Shown: positions 55,190 through 64,000 of the stretch, in pieces | Layout of the letters: every line of letters starts with the position of its first letter | Numbering within the stretch: the stretch's first letter is position 1 | Assembly (NCBI GenBank): GCA_900618795.1 | Contig: UYJD01000003.1 | Coordinates: forward strand, 745,814 to 809,813 | From: Cyanodermella asteris | Taxonomy: Eukaryota; Ascomycota; Lecanoromycetes; Ostropales; Stictidaceae | Length of the DNA: 64,000 nucleotides | Reading direction: 5' to 3' | Program-made: the position numbers and the translations under genes | The notes under the pieces: generated by a model | Database searches by the model: none | What the model was told of the DNA's origin: nothing | What the model saw: the letters and a program-made list of their open reading frames with translations, nothing else

Positions 55190-57367
55190 ATGAAGAGCCA
55201 AGCGTTGACTAGCTCTGCTCTCTTTTGTGCGAAGCTGGACTTTCACGTCGAAGTGGAACAGTGGCGCGAAGAGCGTAAAAGCTACGTATTAATAGGACAC
55301 TTTCGGCACCTTACGGAGCCTGACAGGTGGGAACGCGTGGGACCGTTTCGCGTGCCTCCTCAGCGCAAACTGCTATTCACAATATCATTCGAGCTTTACC
55401 GGGAGTATGCCTTCTGTTGGGTCTTGTCCGGAGGTAGACGGCCTACTCCATCGGACGGTCCGGAGTATGGGGTCTGGCTATCTTGTGGTTTAAGAGACGA
55501 CCGGGTACCCGTCTGGAGATCAAACGAAGTCGTGATAGTTGTTTTCCGAGGTCAGCAGAATGACTTTCCTCGACAGTTTGTATGCGTTGGAGAGGATGAG
55601 GCGCGCACATGCTCTCCAGTCCCGAGCAGAGCGCTTGAAGTTGGTCACGAAAGATCCCCATCGCCCGAATTCAGCGACGACATTGATCTTGCTCGCAGGG
55701 CAATAGTGCCGCCGTACCTGACATCGGAGTCCTACAGTCGACTCAAAACATGGCTTGCCGTATACGAAGCTCAACATAAGCCCTATTGCGACATCTTGAC
55801 TGAAGGAGACACAAAACCCTCTAACTTTCATCGACTGTGATCGTCTTACCTTGGTCCACCCAGAGGGCAAAACTCCCATCTACATTGCTCTCAGCTATGT
55901 TTGGGGCAGCTCTGAACATCAAAGGTCAATTTGCTCTGATCCCAGGGACAGGTCATCATCGGCGCTCTTGGGAATGCCAAGAACCATTCGAGACGCCGTT
56001 GAGGCGACAAAGGCGCTGGGGTGCAAGTTCTTATGGGTAGGCCAGTAGTACAGCATTGATCAAAGCAGCCCTACGGATCAAGCGGCACAGATTCAAATGA
56101 TGGGCCGAATATACGCAGGAGCGATCGCTATGCTTATCGTAGCTTCCGTTGAGGATTCGAACAGCGGCATACCCGGGATAAGTCGGCCTCGGGAACGTAC
56201 TGCTCGTGCGCGGGCGAATGACGGAACACAGTATATCTCTCGGTATGAGCCGGGTGGAGAAATCGATGAAAGTTACTGGGCCACCAGAGGCTTAGACCTT
56301 TCAGGAAGGCTTCGCTGCACGACGGCGGCTGATATTTACCCACGCAGGACTCGTCCTGGACTGTAAAAAGAACGTCCTTCACGAATTTGAGCCAGAATGG
56401 CTCGCTCACAACAGCACTGTTAGCGATAAGGGTTATCGCGATGGCTTCTTCGCAGGTCTTGAGCTCGAACGGAAAGACCCTCTGGATTTCCTCCAGGCAA
56501 TCATTGTCGCGTACTCGAAGCGAGACCTCACTTTCAGTGCGGACAGATTGAACGCAGTTGTGGGAGTAGTCAACTCATACTGCCATCACTTCGAAGGGTT
56601 GCCTTTTTAGCATGTCCGACGATCGAGACGCTGAGCAGGTTTTGGTTTCTTTCCTAGCATGGACTCATTGCGAAGACCGGGGGAACCAACTCCGAACAGA
56701 TCAGTCGAGTAAAAAACCTCGCATCGGTTTCCTGGGCTGGTTTGACCGGCGCCGTCGCCTTCTGGGACGAGCGGAAACGCGTCGTGCCTTTGATTCCGCT
56801 TGTGGAAGTACACAAAGTGGGGGGCCGGGCTGCAGTACAGCTCGACAATCAATGCGGGCTACTCTCCTGGCCACCTCGAGTTTGATGCAAGATCTTCTCG
56901 TGTCACTCTCACGCAAGATCCAGGCGTCGACCCGAACGATGTATCCGAGCTCTGGTACCGTTTCATTATCTATACGTCTTGCGAAGCGACATTGTCTTTC
57001 TGTTTAAGGCTCGGACCCGATCCTCCTGGCCAGATATCTTGTCGCAGTCACGTTAATATTCCGCCTTGTGAGCGGTATCTAGCTTTGTCCTCCACTGCCC
57101 GCGAGGGGGGTTCTTTACGGGCCGTCCTGCTGGGCAAGAACAATGTTGGTCTCACGGGGAACCCCCGACAGGGTTTACACCCTGCTTCTGGTCGTCGCAG
57201 CTGGACACGACGCATTTGAACGGATCGGTCTGGTGCGTATTTTGGGCCGGATAGAAATGACCGCGGAAGACGGCGAGACGGTTATAGAGACGGTTTGGGA
57301 TGGTTTGGTTGAGGACGATGCTGCAGACCTTGAGAAGGAGGCTAAGAGCAGGATCAAACTCGCATAG
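55190..57367 (+). pseudogene. HET-domain (heterokaryon incompatibility) gene relic
   Basis: Recognisable pieces follow the normal order of a fungal HET-domain protein. An N-terminal segment (about 55190-55830) is followed by the HET core with YIALSYVWG, MPRTIRDAVEATKALGCKFL and QMMGRIYAGAIAMLIVAS with DSNSGIPG. Then come the mid-domain (about 56330-56600) and a C-terminal part with a VSWAGLTGAVAFW-like stretch and a final VYTLLLVVAAGHDAFERIG segment. The pieces lie in several frames with at least five breaks in all, so the gene is dead. Similarity is still high across the whole length, which suggests fairly recent loss. HET proteins mediate non-self recognition between hyphae, and decayed copies are common in filamentous ascomycetes. 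Confidence 0.85.
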
Positions 57368-57710
57368 ATGCAAGCCTAGCATGGCGGAGGCGAAGAGAAT
57401 CATTCGAGCCATAAAGGCTCAAGTGTAACTCAGCCGGCCGCAAGCAAGCAGGCGACAACACTTCCGGTGAAGTCTCGAGGCAACCTACATGCTGCAATGA
57501 TTGCTCCTCAGCTGTACCAGAGGAAATATAGTTGCAGGTTCAGCACAGCCTATTCGTTACATGCATGTCGAGATAGAGGTCGAGGTTCTATATGTTCCAA
57601 TGATCGCCCAATCGCAGCCGAAACAAGAAACCTTGGAGCTCAGTCGCCTTCTCACATTTCCTACCCAACCACTCTAGCACATCCGACCACTTGAGGTCCC
57701 CTCATCATCT
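57368..57710. other. Intergenic, convergent
   Basis: About 340 bp between the HET relic and the 3' end of the AIG1-like gene. Nothing recognisable was seen. Confidence 0.4.
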
Positions 57711-58773
57711 TCAATACTTCCGATCTCCCGGCCTCGCCTCCGGATTCACCCCATTAATGCTCCCATAAGCCCATTTCAACAACAGCGTATTGACCGTCAT
57801 GGTCACCGCGCTCCCCAGAAACAACCCGGCCCGGTAAAGCGGCTCGACGTTGAAGATGGGGTAGGGGTAGAAGCCGTTCTGGCTGTAGCAGGCTTCGACC
57901 CAGGCCCAGTAGCCAATGGACAGACAGGCGGACAGGGCCATGGTGGGGAGGGCGCCGATTGTCCAGGGCGGAGAGAAGAAGAGGAGATCGAGGGCCAAAA
58001 CGACGGCGGGGACGAGGTGGAAGCCAAAGTCGACTTGTTTGGTGGTTTCTTCGACGAACTCGGGCAGGACAAGGCGTTTGTCGATCTGGGAATGTCAGCG
58101 ACTGGAGCTTCGAGGGAGCGGTGGGAGCAATAAGTGCAGGCCAAGGCAGAGGAGCAGATAAGAAAAGAGGCGGGATTGCTGAGATGAAGAAACACGAATA
58201 GTTCGACATGTCATTAAAATGATTGAAAGTCTCGAGAACTCTACTACTCCATATGACCGTTGACGTAGAGGACTCACACTGGCGAGCGTCCAGTACAGGA
58301 CGCTAATGAGAATTTCGAGAGGCGTGCTGCAGACGCTCAATGCGTTCTTGGCAAGGAAGAGGCGCCGTGAGTTCAAAATATCGGCGAAAAAGCCGACGGT
58401 AAATGTCACAGTGGCCAGGAAGAGCCCAATGATGGTGAGGTATTGGAAATGCCAGCCATAGCTTGAGTTGATGTCATTTGGGTTGTCGACGAGGCTGTAA
58501 ATGAGATGTCAGTATTATGTGCTCACTGAGCTGCAATGTCGAATCTGATCCGATCCGATCCGTTTGCCGAGATTGAATACTCACTACTTGAAAGACGACG
58601 CGAAGGATGCCAGGCCGGCCAACTATTGGCGAGTCAGTACAAGGGTGAGCGCAAGATCGACCAGGGTGGCGCACATGCAGAGCGGCAGAAAATGTCCTCG
58701 ACGGCGAGTCAAGTCTCTGAAGAGGATGGCGGCGAACCAGGGCCGCAGCAGCCCTGCCGTTGGGCGAAGCCAT
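57711..58773 (-). CDS. AIG1/FAR-17a family integral membrane protein
   Basis: A multi-pass membrane protein of the androgen-induced-gene-1 family, whose animal members hydrolyse fatty-acid esters of hydroxy fatty acids. I model four exons: 58773-58675, 58622-58585, 58494-58278 and 58085-57711, with introns of 52, 90 and 192 bp, giving 242 aa. The 38-nt second exon is supported because it recreates LAGLASFASSFKYLVDNPND, matching family members. Motifs: RHPLQRLDSPSRTFSAALH at the N-terminus, SYGWHFQYLTIIGLFLATV, FFADILNSRRLFLAKNALS, LISVLYWTLASIDKRL, LALDLLFFSPPW and YPYPIFNVE. Five or six hydrophobic helices are visible. The third intron is unusually long for this window. The gene is divergent from the Zn2Cys6 regulator. 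Function in fungi is not established. Confidence 0.88.
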
Positions 58774-59616
58774 GTTGAAGGTCGAGATTCCGGGGGGTGT
58801 GGACGGGGTGGAAGAAGCCTAGAAGCTTGTTGTGCGGCAGAAGAGGAGACAAAAACGACGCCGTGGCTTAATGATAGAGGAACGAAAATTGCACAGGCTG
58901 CAACTGAAACCCAAATAGACACGATATCAGGGCGGAATAACGAGATGGACGACAATACGCAAGCAAGTATTCTGTGGTAGGTAACTTCAGCTTCGGCACG
59001 TGTTTCTGCCGACGACTTTGCAGCAAATCAGAGACAAGCAGTCGGCCGTCGACCAAAGTGCTTTAGTTTATTACTTAGTCGTCAAGTACTGTATCGTCTC
59101 TTGCATCTCCGCTGCCCGTACAGCGTACCGGCTGCGGTCCAGACTTCGAAGTCGTCTATTCGACATGCCTGTCCGCCTCGGCCATCCAATCACTGTTCCC
59201 TCTGCTGCGTAGCCTGCGCCAGCCCTGTCGGCACTCTGCTTTGCCCGACAGCTGTCTGTCTACTTTTCCCCTCCTGGTCTGCCTGCCCGGCTGCGCTGCC
59301 TCTATTTTCTCGTTCTCTGTCGCGTTCTGCTCTTCTTCGTCGTCGTCGGCGGTCTGCACAAACTCGGTCGTCTCCGTGAGTGATTTCGATCATCGCATGT
59401 CGTTTACGGACCACTTCTCTTGTTTCGAGTTCTCCGCCGCAAGATCATGGGTCTTGGGTCGCGAGGACTATCCAGCTTGAGCCATCTTCAACTCAGCTCT
59501 TGCCGTATCGGTCAGTCGTAGCCGACTCGATCTGGTCGCACACCCACCAGCAGCCCACGATCCGACTGCTGCTTGCCGCCATCGTCGCAAATAAATCCTG
59601 TTTCTAGTTTCGCATC
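58774..59616. promoter_or_regulatory. Divergent promoter region AIG1-like / Zn2Cys6 regulator
   Basis: 0.84 kb. Pyrimidine-rich tracts (about 59,270-59,350) resemble fungal core-promoter sequence. A possible upstream ORF of 27 codons (59398-59481, MSFTDHFSCF...) ends 135 bp before the regulator's start codon and could reduce its translation if it lies in the leader. Confidence 0.4.
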
Positions 59617-62243
59617 ATGCCCCGGCCCAAGAAGCCAGGGGCTCCCGAACCGAAGCGGAGGAGTCGCAACGGTTGCTGGTAGCTCATGTCACCCTATCGT
59701 GCCCGTCCGCTGACCACTGACTGATCGCCAGGAACTGCAAGGCCAAGAAGATCAAGTGTGGTGAAGAAAATCCGACTTGCCAGAAATGTTCGAGATCGAA
59801 TGAGGATTGCGATTACTCTATACGCCTCAACTGGGACCGTACTGCGCGCTCAAAGCGTCCGAATTCAGAAGATGGCCCCTCGTCGGCGCCTCAATCCAGC
59901 TCGTCCACACAGACAACCTTTGTCGTCAATGGCCCTGGCCTCGGATCGCCAGGTCAGCCTCAGTCTGCTGGCGCCGTCATGGACCAGTCAATGAATTTTG
60001 GCCAGGTGTCTGCTCCAAGGACGGACTTTTCGACATCCGGCCTCCATATGGTTGGTAGCATATACTCACCAGCCTTGTCCGGAACGGGGAGCCCAGCGGC
60101 TACTGCCCAAACATTTACTGGTGTCATGGAAGCATTTCCATCCGTGCCAAATGCATTTCCGCTTTCGTTCTCTCAGTTTGTCAGACGACTCTCGGATGGT
60201 TCTGCTAGCAGTGCAAACGTGTCCGAAGGTCCACCCCCAGCAAAGCGTACCCGCTTTAGCCCCAGTTTGGATCCACTCACTCCGCGGTTCAGCAATGTTG
60301 ACTATGGCAGTCCGTTGAGCAATGGTGGACAAGCACCTCCTGCACCGACTTCGAATCCCTATCCACCACCCCAGCGGTCTCCCGATGCGGCGAACCCAAC
60401 CTTCTCTACGCCGAACTACTCCACCGGCACCATTCTACCACCCACGCCGGCTGCTTCTGCAGCCTCCGATGATGTCTTTGCTGTCCCATATCTTCCCAAA
60501 CGGCAGAGCATGCCATATGCCGAGGATGACCCGCGTCGAATGTCTGTGAACTCATTGCTCAATGCTGAAGAGCAGGCCGCCAGGCAAAACCCCGGGCTGC
60601 GACGCACAAACTCGGAGCAGAAAGTCAATTATGGCATCGATAGAGGTCTCCCTGACTATGATGTGCCTAACAACATTGACGCCGCTGCGTTGAATGTCGC
60701 AAGTCCGACTTCACCTGGATCGCAAAAGTCATTCCCTGGCATTGATGATGACGATCTGAACGAGTTCGGCTTCGGCCTCCACGGTATGAACTTGTTGAAG
60801 AACGAAGACAAGATCGGCGTGGATGTCACAATCCCGAAGAGCTTGCTTCCGCTGCCCAGCCGGCTGAGGGAGAACCCGATGAATCTGCTCTACTTCAACC
60901 ATTTCGTCAACCATGTTGCCAGGATCTTGGTTCCGCATGACTGCTCACAGAACCCATTTAGGATAATCCTGCCGCAAATGGCGGTACGAGACGACAACCT
61001 GCTATGTCTTCTCTTGGCATATTCGGCCAGCCATCGTGCGCGTCTGCTAGGGTACAAAGAGCCATCAACTCGTATAGCCCTGTGGGTCGAGAACGTTTTC
61101 CCGAATCTGAGACACGCCTTAGACAGCCCGGAGACCAAGATCTCCAACACGACCATCGCCACCGCCATCATGCTCGCATCACGAGAAATCATCGCCCCAA
61201 ACACCTTCGGCACGGCCCTAACCTGGCAGACCCACCTCGATCTCGCCCGACGCATAATCGCCGAGCGCGGCGGTCCCGAGGCTCCTCGCAAAGACCGCGT
61301 CTCCTACTTCCTCATGCGCTGGTTCGCCTACCTCGACATAATCAGCACGCTCATGTCCGGGCGCGAAGCCGCACGTTACCGTCGACCTAGCGAAGTAGTC
61401 ACCTCCAAGAACAACCTGAAAAGCAACAACAACAACAGCCACGGCTTGACGGACGCGCAATCCAGCATCGATTCCATCGTCAACGACCCCACGGCCCCGA
61501 CCCTCTCCCTCTACACGCCCGAATACTTCGCCCCCGACGAATCCGACTTCCGCATCGACTGCCTCCTGGGCTTCACCACAAAACTCGTTTCCCTACTCGC
61601 CCGCGTCGCCCACCTCGCGCGCCGCTGCGACGCGTCTCCCTTCCGCTACACGCCCTCCGGCACGCACAACCCTTCCTGGCGTCCCGACGTCTCCACAACC
61701 CGCCTTGCCCTAACCCTCAAAACCGAAATCGAAACGGCCAAACGCGCACAATTCTCAGGCTGCCCGGACGCAGACATCAGCAACGAGCTGAACGTCGAAG
61801 TCGCGAAATGCAAAGCGCACGACACCGCCGAGCTGGCGATGACGAACCAGGCGTTCCATTGCGCGGCGCTGATACACCTGAACAGGCGGGTGCTGGCGGT
61901 GCCCAGGGAGGACGAGGGGGTCCAACGGCCCGTGAAGGAAATTTTGAAGACGCTTGGACGCTTGAGGAAGGGGGGCACGGCGGAAACGGGGTTTCTGTTT
62001 CCAATGTTTACGGCCGGGGTGGAGGTTCGCGATTCGGCGGATAAGGAGTTGGTTTTGGAGAGGGTCAAGGGGGTTGAGGGGAGTGGCATGGTTCAGGTAA
62101 GCCGAGATCGTGTGACCCAGCATGCTTTGAGAGCCGAGGCTAAATTTAATCTGCAGGTCACGAAAGCGCGTAGGCTGATGGAGATGGCTTGGGAGACGGG
62201 TCGTCCGTGGGAGACGCTGGTGCAAGGCGAGTTCTTCGGTTGA
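59617..62243 (+). CDS. Zn2Cys6 transcription factor with fungal-specific regulatory domain
   Basis: A nuclear DNA-binding regulator. Exon 1 (59617-59678) encodes MPRPKKPGAPEPKRRSRNGC. A 53-bp intron (59679-59731) splits the zinc cluster, and exon 2 completes it: CWNCKAKKIKC and CQKCSRSNEDC give six cysteines spaced C-x2-C-x6-C-x6-C-x2-C-x6-C. A long disordered Ser/Pro region (about 60-290) follows. The fungal-specific (ARCA/Fungal_trans_2-type) domain spans about 300-830, with MNLLYFNHFVNHVARIL, LLCLLLAYSASHRARLLG and MLASREIIAPNTFGTALTWQ. The unspliced model gives 857 aa, but 62097-62156 (GTAAGC...CTGCAG, 60 bp, no stop) looks like a second intron; its removal joins GMVQ to VTKARRLME and gives 837 aa. 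Intron splitting of the zinc cluster is common in fungal regulators. Targets are unknown; the PKS is 20 kb away and no link is shown. Confidence 0.93.
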
Positions 62244-62854
62244 AGTCATGAACCGAAACCTAAAAAGTATGGAAGATTGGAGGGGGGTTTGAAAGGGCCC
62301 GGATGCTGCTTGACCAAAGGATGGCCGTCTGTCGGAGGACGCAGACTTGCTGTCCTATATATGTTGATAGCCTCGTTGCAAGATCGCCATGTCGCTACGA
62401 TTTCACGAAAGAATGACCCAATGCTATCTTCATACTCTTACGTCCGGAATCACAGACCCGAGCTCTGACTACCAGTGACACATACGCTTCCACTTCAATC
62501 TCCGATGAGCGCAGGCGATTGGCCTTATCCACTATCAGAATGAGACGTGTGCGGATAGTCCTCAACGGAGACGACGCGCATATCTACGACATCATGGCAC
62601 CAGGATGTGTCGAAATCAAATTCGATTCGATTCAATGTGGTTCGTCTCCAAAGCTAGAGTGATCGCTTTCACTAACTAAGTAATACTCATGCTAATGCGC
62701 ATGCTGTTCGCTATGCCATTCCCAAAGGCCCAATCGTAGCCCAAACGCCTCGCTCAAATGCGACTCGTCAAGTCATTTCCCCCATCATCCAAGTTCACTC
62801 CCCATGCATCACAAAGCCGCTTGCTTTCCTTCCGCGCCCATGAAATGCTCTCAA
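62244..62854. other. Convergent intergenic region
   Basis: About 610 bp between the 3' ends of the Zn2Cys6 regulator and CDC6. No credible frame, repeat or RNA gene. Confidence 0.4.
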
Positions 62855-64000
62855 TCAATCACCCCTCAGCAGTCCCTTCAGCAACAAACCTCCAGGGCCC
62901 TCAAGACATCCTTCCGCCTCCTGCTCACTCACACAACCCCTAACCCTCTTCTCCTCCCGCCCAACATTCAACCCCTTACTCTTCCTCGGCGTCGCAAGCA
63001 CATTCTTCTCCTCAACCACCAGCCCCAACCCCTCAAGACTGGCAACCACATCCGCAAACTCCGTCGCCGTCAGCGGTGCCAAAGCTCCGTCCCGCTTGCA
63101 AAGCTGACTGTACGTCTCATACAACTCCTTGACCGTGGGGGCCGGCTCGGGTTTCCCAAAGACTCTCGTCTGCTTCTTGGGCGTCGCAAACGGCGAAGAC
63201 GGAAATTTGAGTTGGGACTGAAAGGATGAAGTTATGGCACGGCTGGAGTGAGAGACAATGGCGCAGAGGGTGGCTTTCTGTTGGAGGTTGAGGGTCTTGA
63301 GGCGGGAGGAGGTGCCGTTGTTGAAGGCGTTTGCGGTTACTTTGGCCAGGTGTGCGAGGCTGGCGCGTGGGGCGGTGAGGACTGTGAGATCGGAGAGGGA
63401 TGTGGAGGAGATTTTTCTTGGTGTGGCGGGAGTCTTTGCGGGAGAGAGATTTTGGTTTTCGCTCAGGATGCCGCGATTTTGTGAGGGAGACGCTTCGTTG
63501 GCGTATTTTGTCTTGACGTCTGTCTCGACTAGATCGATGGCTCTTCGGATGATGTCGAATGCTTTGCGAAGGTCTCCCGTTTGGGATGCGACCTTTTGGG
63601 CGCAGAGTTGAATGGCTGGTGCTTGAATGAAGGGAACGAACTTTGGATCCGGAGCATCTGCAGGAAGAAGGTCCTGGAGACGGGATGTGATGACGGATGC
63701 AATCTCCGGAACCGTGTACGGGACGAAAGGAAGAAGTTGTGGTCGCAGATTCTTTGCCTTCAGGCGAGGAAGAAAGCGGTTTGTGAGATCCAGAGCGTTT
63801 GCAATGCCAAGGAGAATCAGCCTCGAGGAAGGGTCGAGAGCCCACTCGAACAGGGTGTAGAGTGTCTCCAAATCGAGAGTGAGAAGGTGGTCGATCTCGT
63901 CCAGCGTGATCACGTACATGGCATACTCGTCGAGAATATCACTTTCCGGGAAGAACAATCCTCGCAACGATTGCTGCATGTCCTCCTCGGTCTCTTGCTC
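62855..64000 (-). CDS. CDC6: Cdc6/Cdc18 replication licensing AAA+ ATPase, C-terminal part
   Basis: Loads the MCM helicase onto ORC-bound origins. The frame is open to the right edge, so the N-terminus and Walker A are missing. Visible within 381 codons: Walker B YVITLDEIDHLL, sensor 1 LILLGIANALDLTNRFLP, the box VII/sensor 2 region ASQTGDLRKAFDIIRRA, a Ser/Thr-Pro-rich linker (about 62,900-63,480), and a C-terminal winged helix (TVKELYETYSQLCKR, LTATEFADVVASLEGLGLV). Three perfect CDK consensus sites (TPRK, TPKK, TPRK) lie in the linker and winged-helix part, whereas yeast Cdc6 keeps most of its CDK sites at the N-terminus, which cannot be compared here. The downstream end is convergent with the Zn2Cys6 regulator. 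The final 300 bp of the sense strand are G-rich. Confidence 0.93.
   Translation of the reverse strand, partial: EQETEEDMQQSLRGLFFPESDILDEYAMYVITLDEIDHLLTLDLETLYTLFEWALDPSSRLILLGIANALDLTNRFLPRLKAKNLRPQLLPFVPYTVPEIASVITSRLQDLLPADAPDPKFVPFIQAPAIQLCAQKVASQTGDLRKAFDIIRRAIDLVETDVKTKYANEASPSQNRGILSENQNLSPAKTPATPRKISSTSLSDLTVLTAPRASLAHLAKVTANAFNNGTSSRLKTLNLQQKATLCAIVSHSSRAITSSFQSQLKFPSSPFATPKKQTRVFGKPEPAPTVKELYETYSQLCKRDGALAPLTATEFADVVASLEGLGLVVEEKNVLATPRKSKGLNVGREEKRVRGCVSEQEAEGCLEGPGGLLLKGLLRGD

Noticed and set aside
1-64000. CRISPR arrays, bacterial-type operons or terminators, integrated virus or transposon copies
   Set aside because: No regularly spaced repeats, no terminal repeats with target duplications and no transposase, reverse transcriptase or capsid-like frames were recognised by eye.

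Overview
The window looks like a nuclear chromosome segment of a filamentous ascomycete (Pezizomycotina, possibly Dothideomycetes; the class is only a guess). The evidence is short GT-AG introns of about 48-90 bp, a multidomain highly reducing polyketide synthase (PKS), a Zn2Cys6 regulator, a HET-domain relic and fungal housekeeping orthologues such as Eaf1/Vid21, Mak11, Utp13, a Ste6-type transporter and Cdc6. All gene models were made by eye from reading frames and splice sites.

Left block (1-16 kb). The 3' end of a cytochrome P450 runs in from the left edge and is followed by a decayed O-methyltransferase, perhaps the remnant of an old metabolite cluster. Then comes a housekeeping run: EAF1 (minus) divergent from MAK11 (plus), a fructosamine/ketosamine-3-kinase-like gene (minus) divergent from UTP13 (plus), and a secreted GH92 alpha-mannosidase (minus).

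Middle block (17.7-48 kb). This accessory, secondary-metabolism-like island holds an unusual FAD/NAD(P)-binding plus formyltransferase-like fusion protein, a 14-helix MFS exporter, phosphopantetheine adenylyltransferase (the penultimate step of CoA synthesis), a highly reducing PKS whose C-terminus is a carnitine-acyltransferase-like domain, a second MFS exporter, a secreted gamma-glutamyltranspeptidase and a full-length Ste6-type ABC transporter. The PKS is the centrepiece. Its release domain suggests ester formation with a small alcohol or polyol instead of hydrolysis. Its enoylreductase has lost the nucleotide-binding glycines, and its reading frame is not continuous just ahead of the acyl carrier domain in this sequence.

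Right block (49.8-64 kb). Here lie an SRPK-like kinase, a single-pass membrane protein with PY motifs, a broken HET-domain gene, an AIG1/FAR-17a membrane protein divergent from a Zn2Cys6 transcription factor, and the 3' two-thirds of CDC6 running off the right edge.

One window-wide signal is not explained by any single gene. In at least eight genes on both strands, the sense strand switches abruptly from C-rich to G-rich about 200-350 bp before the stop codon.
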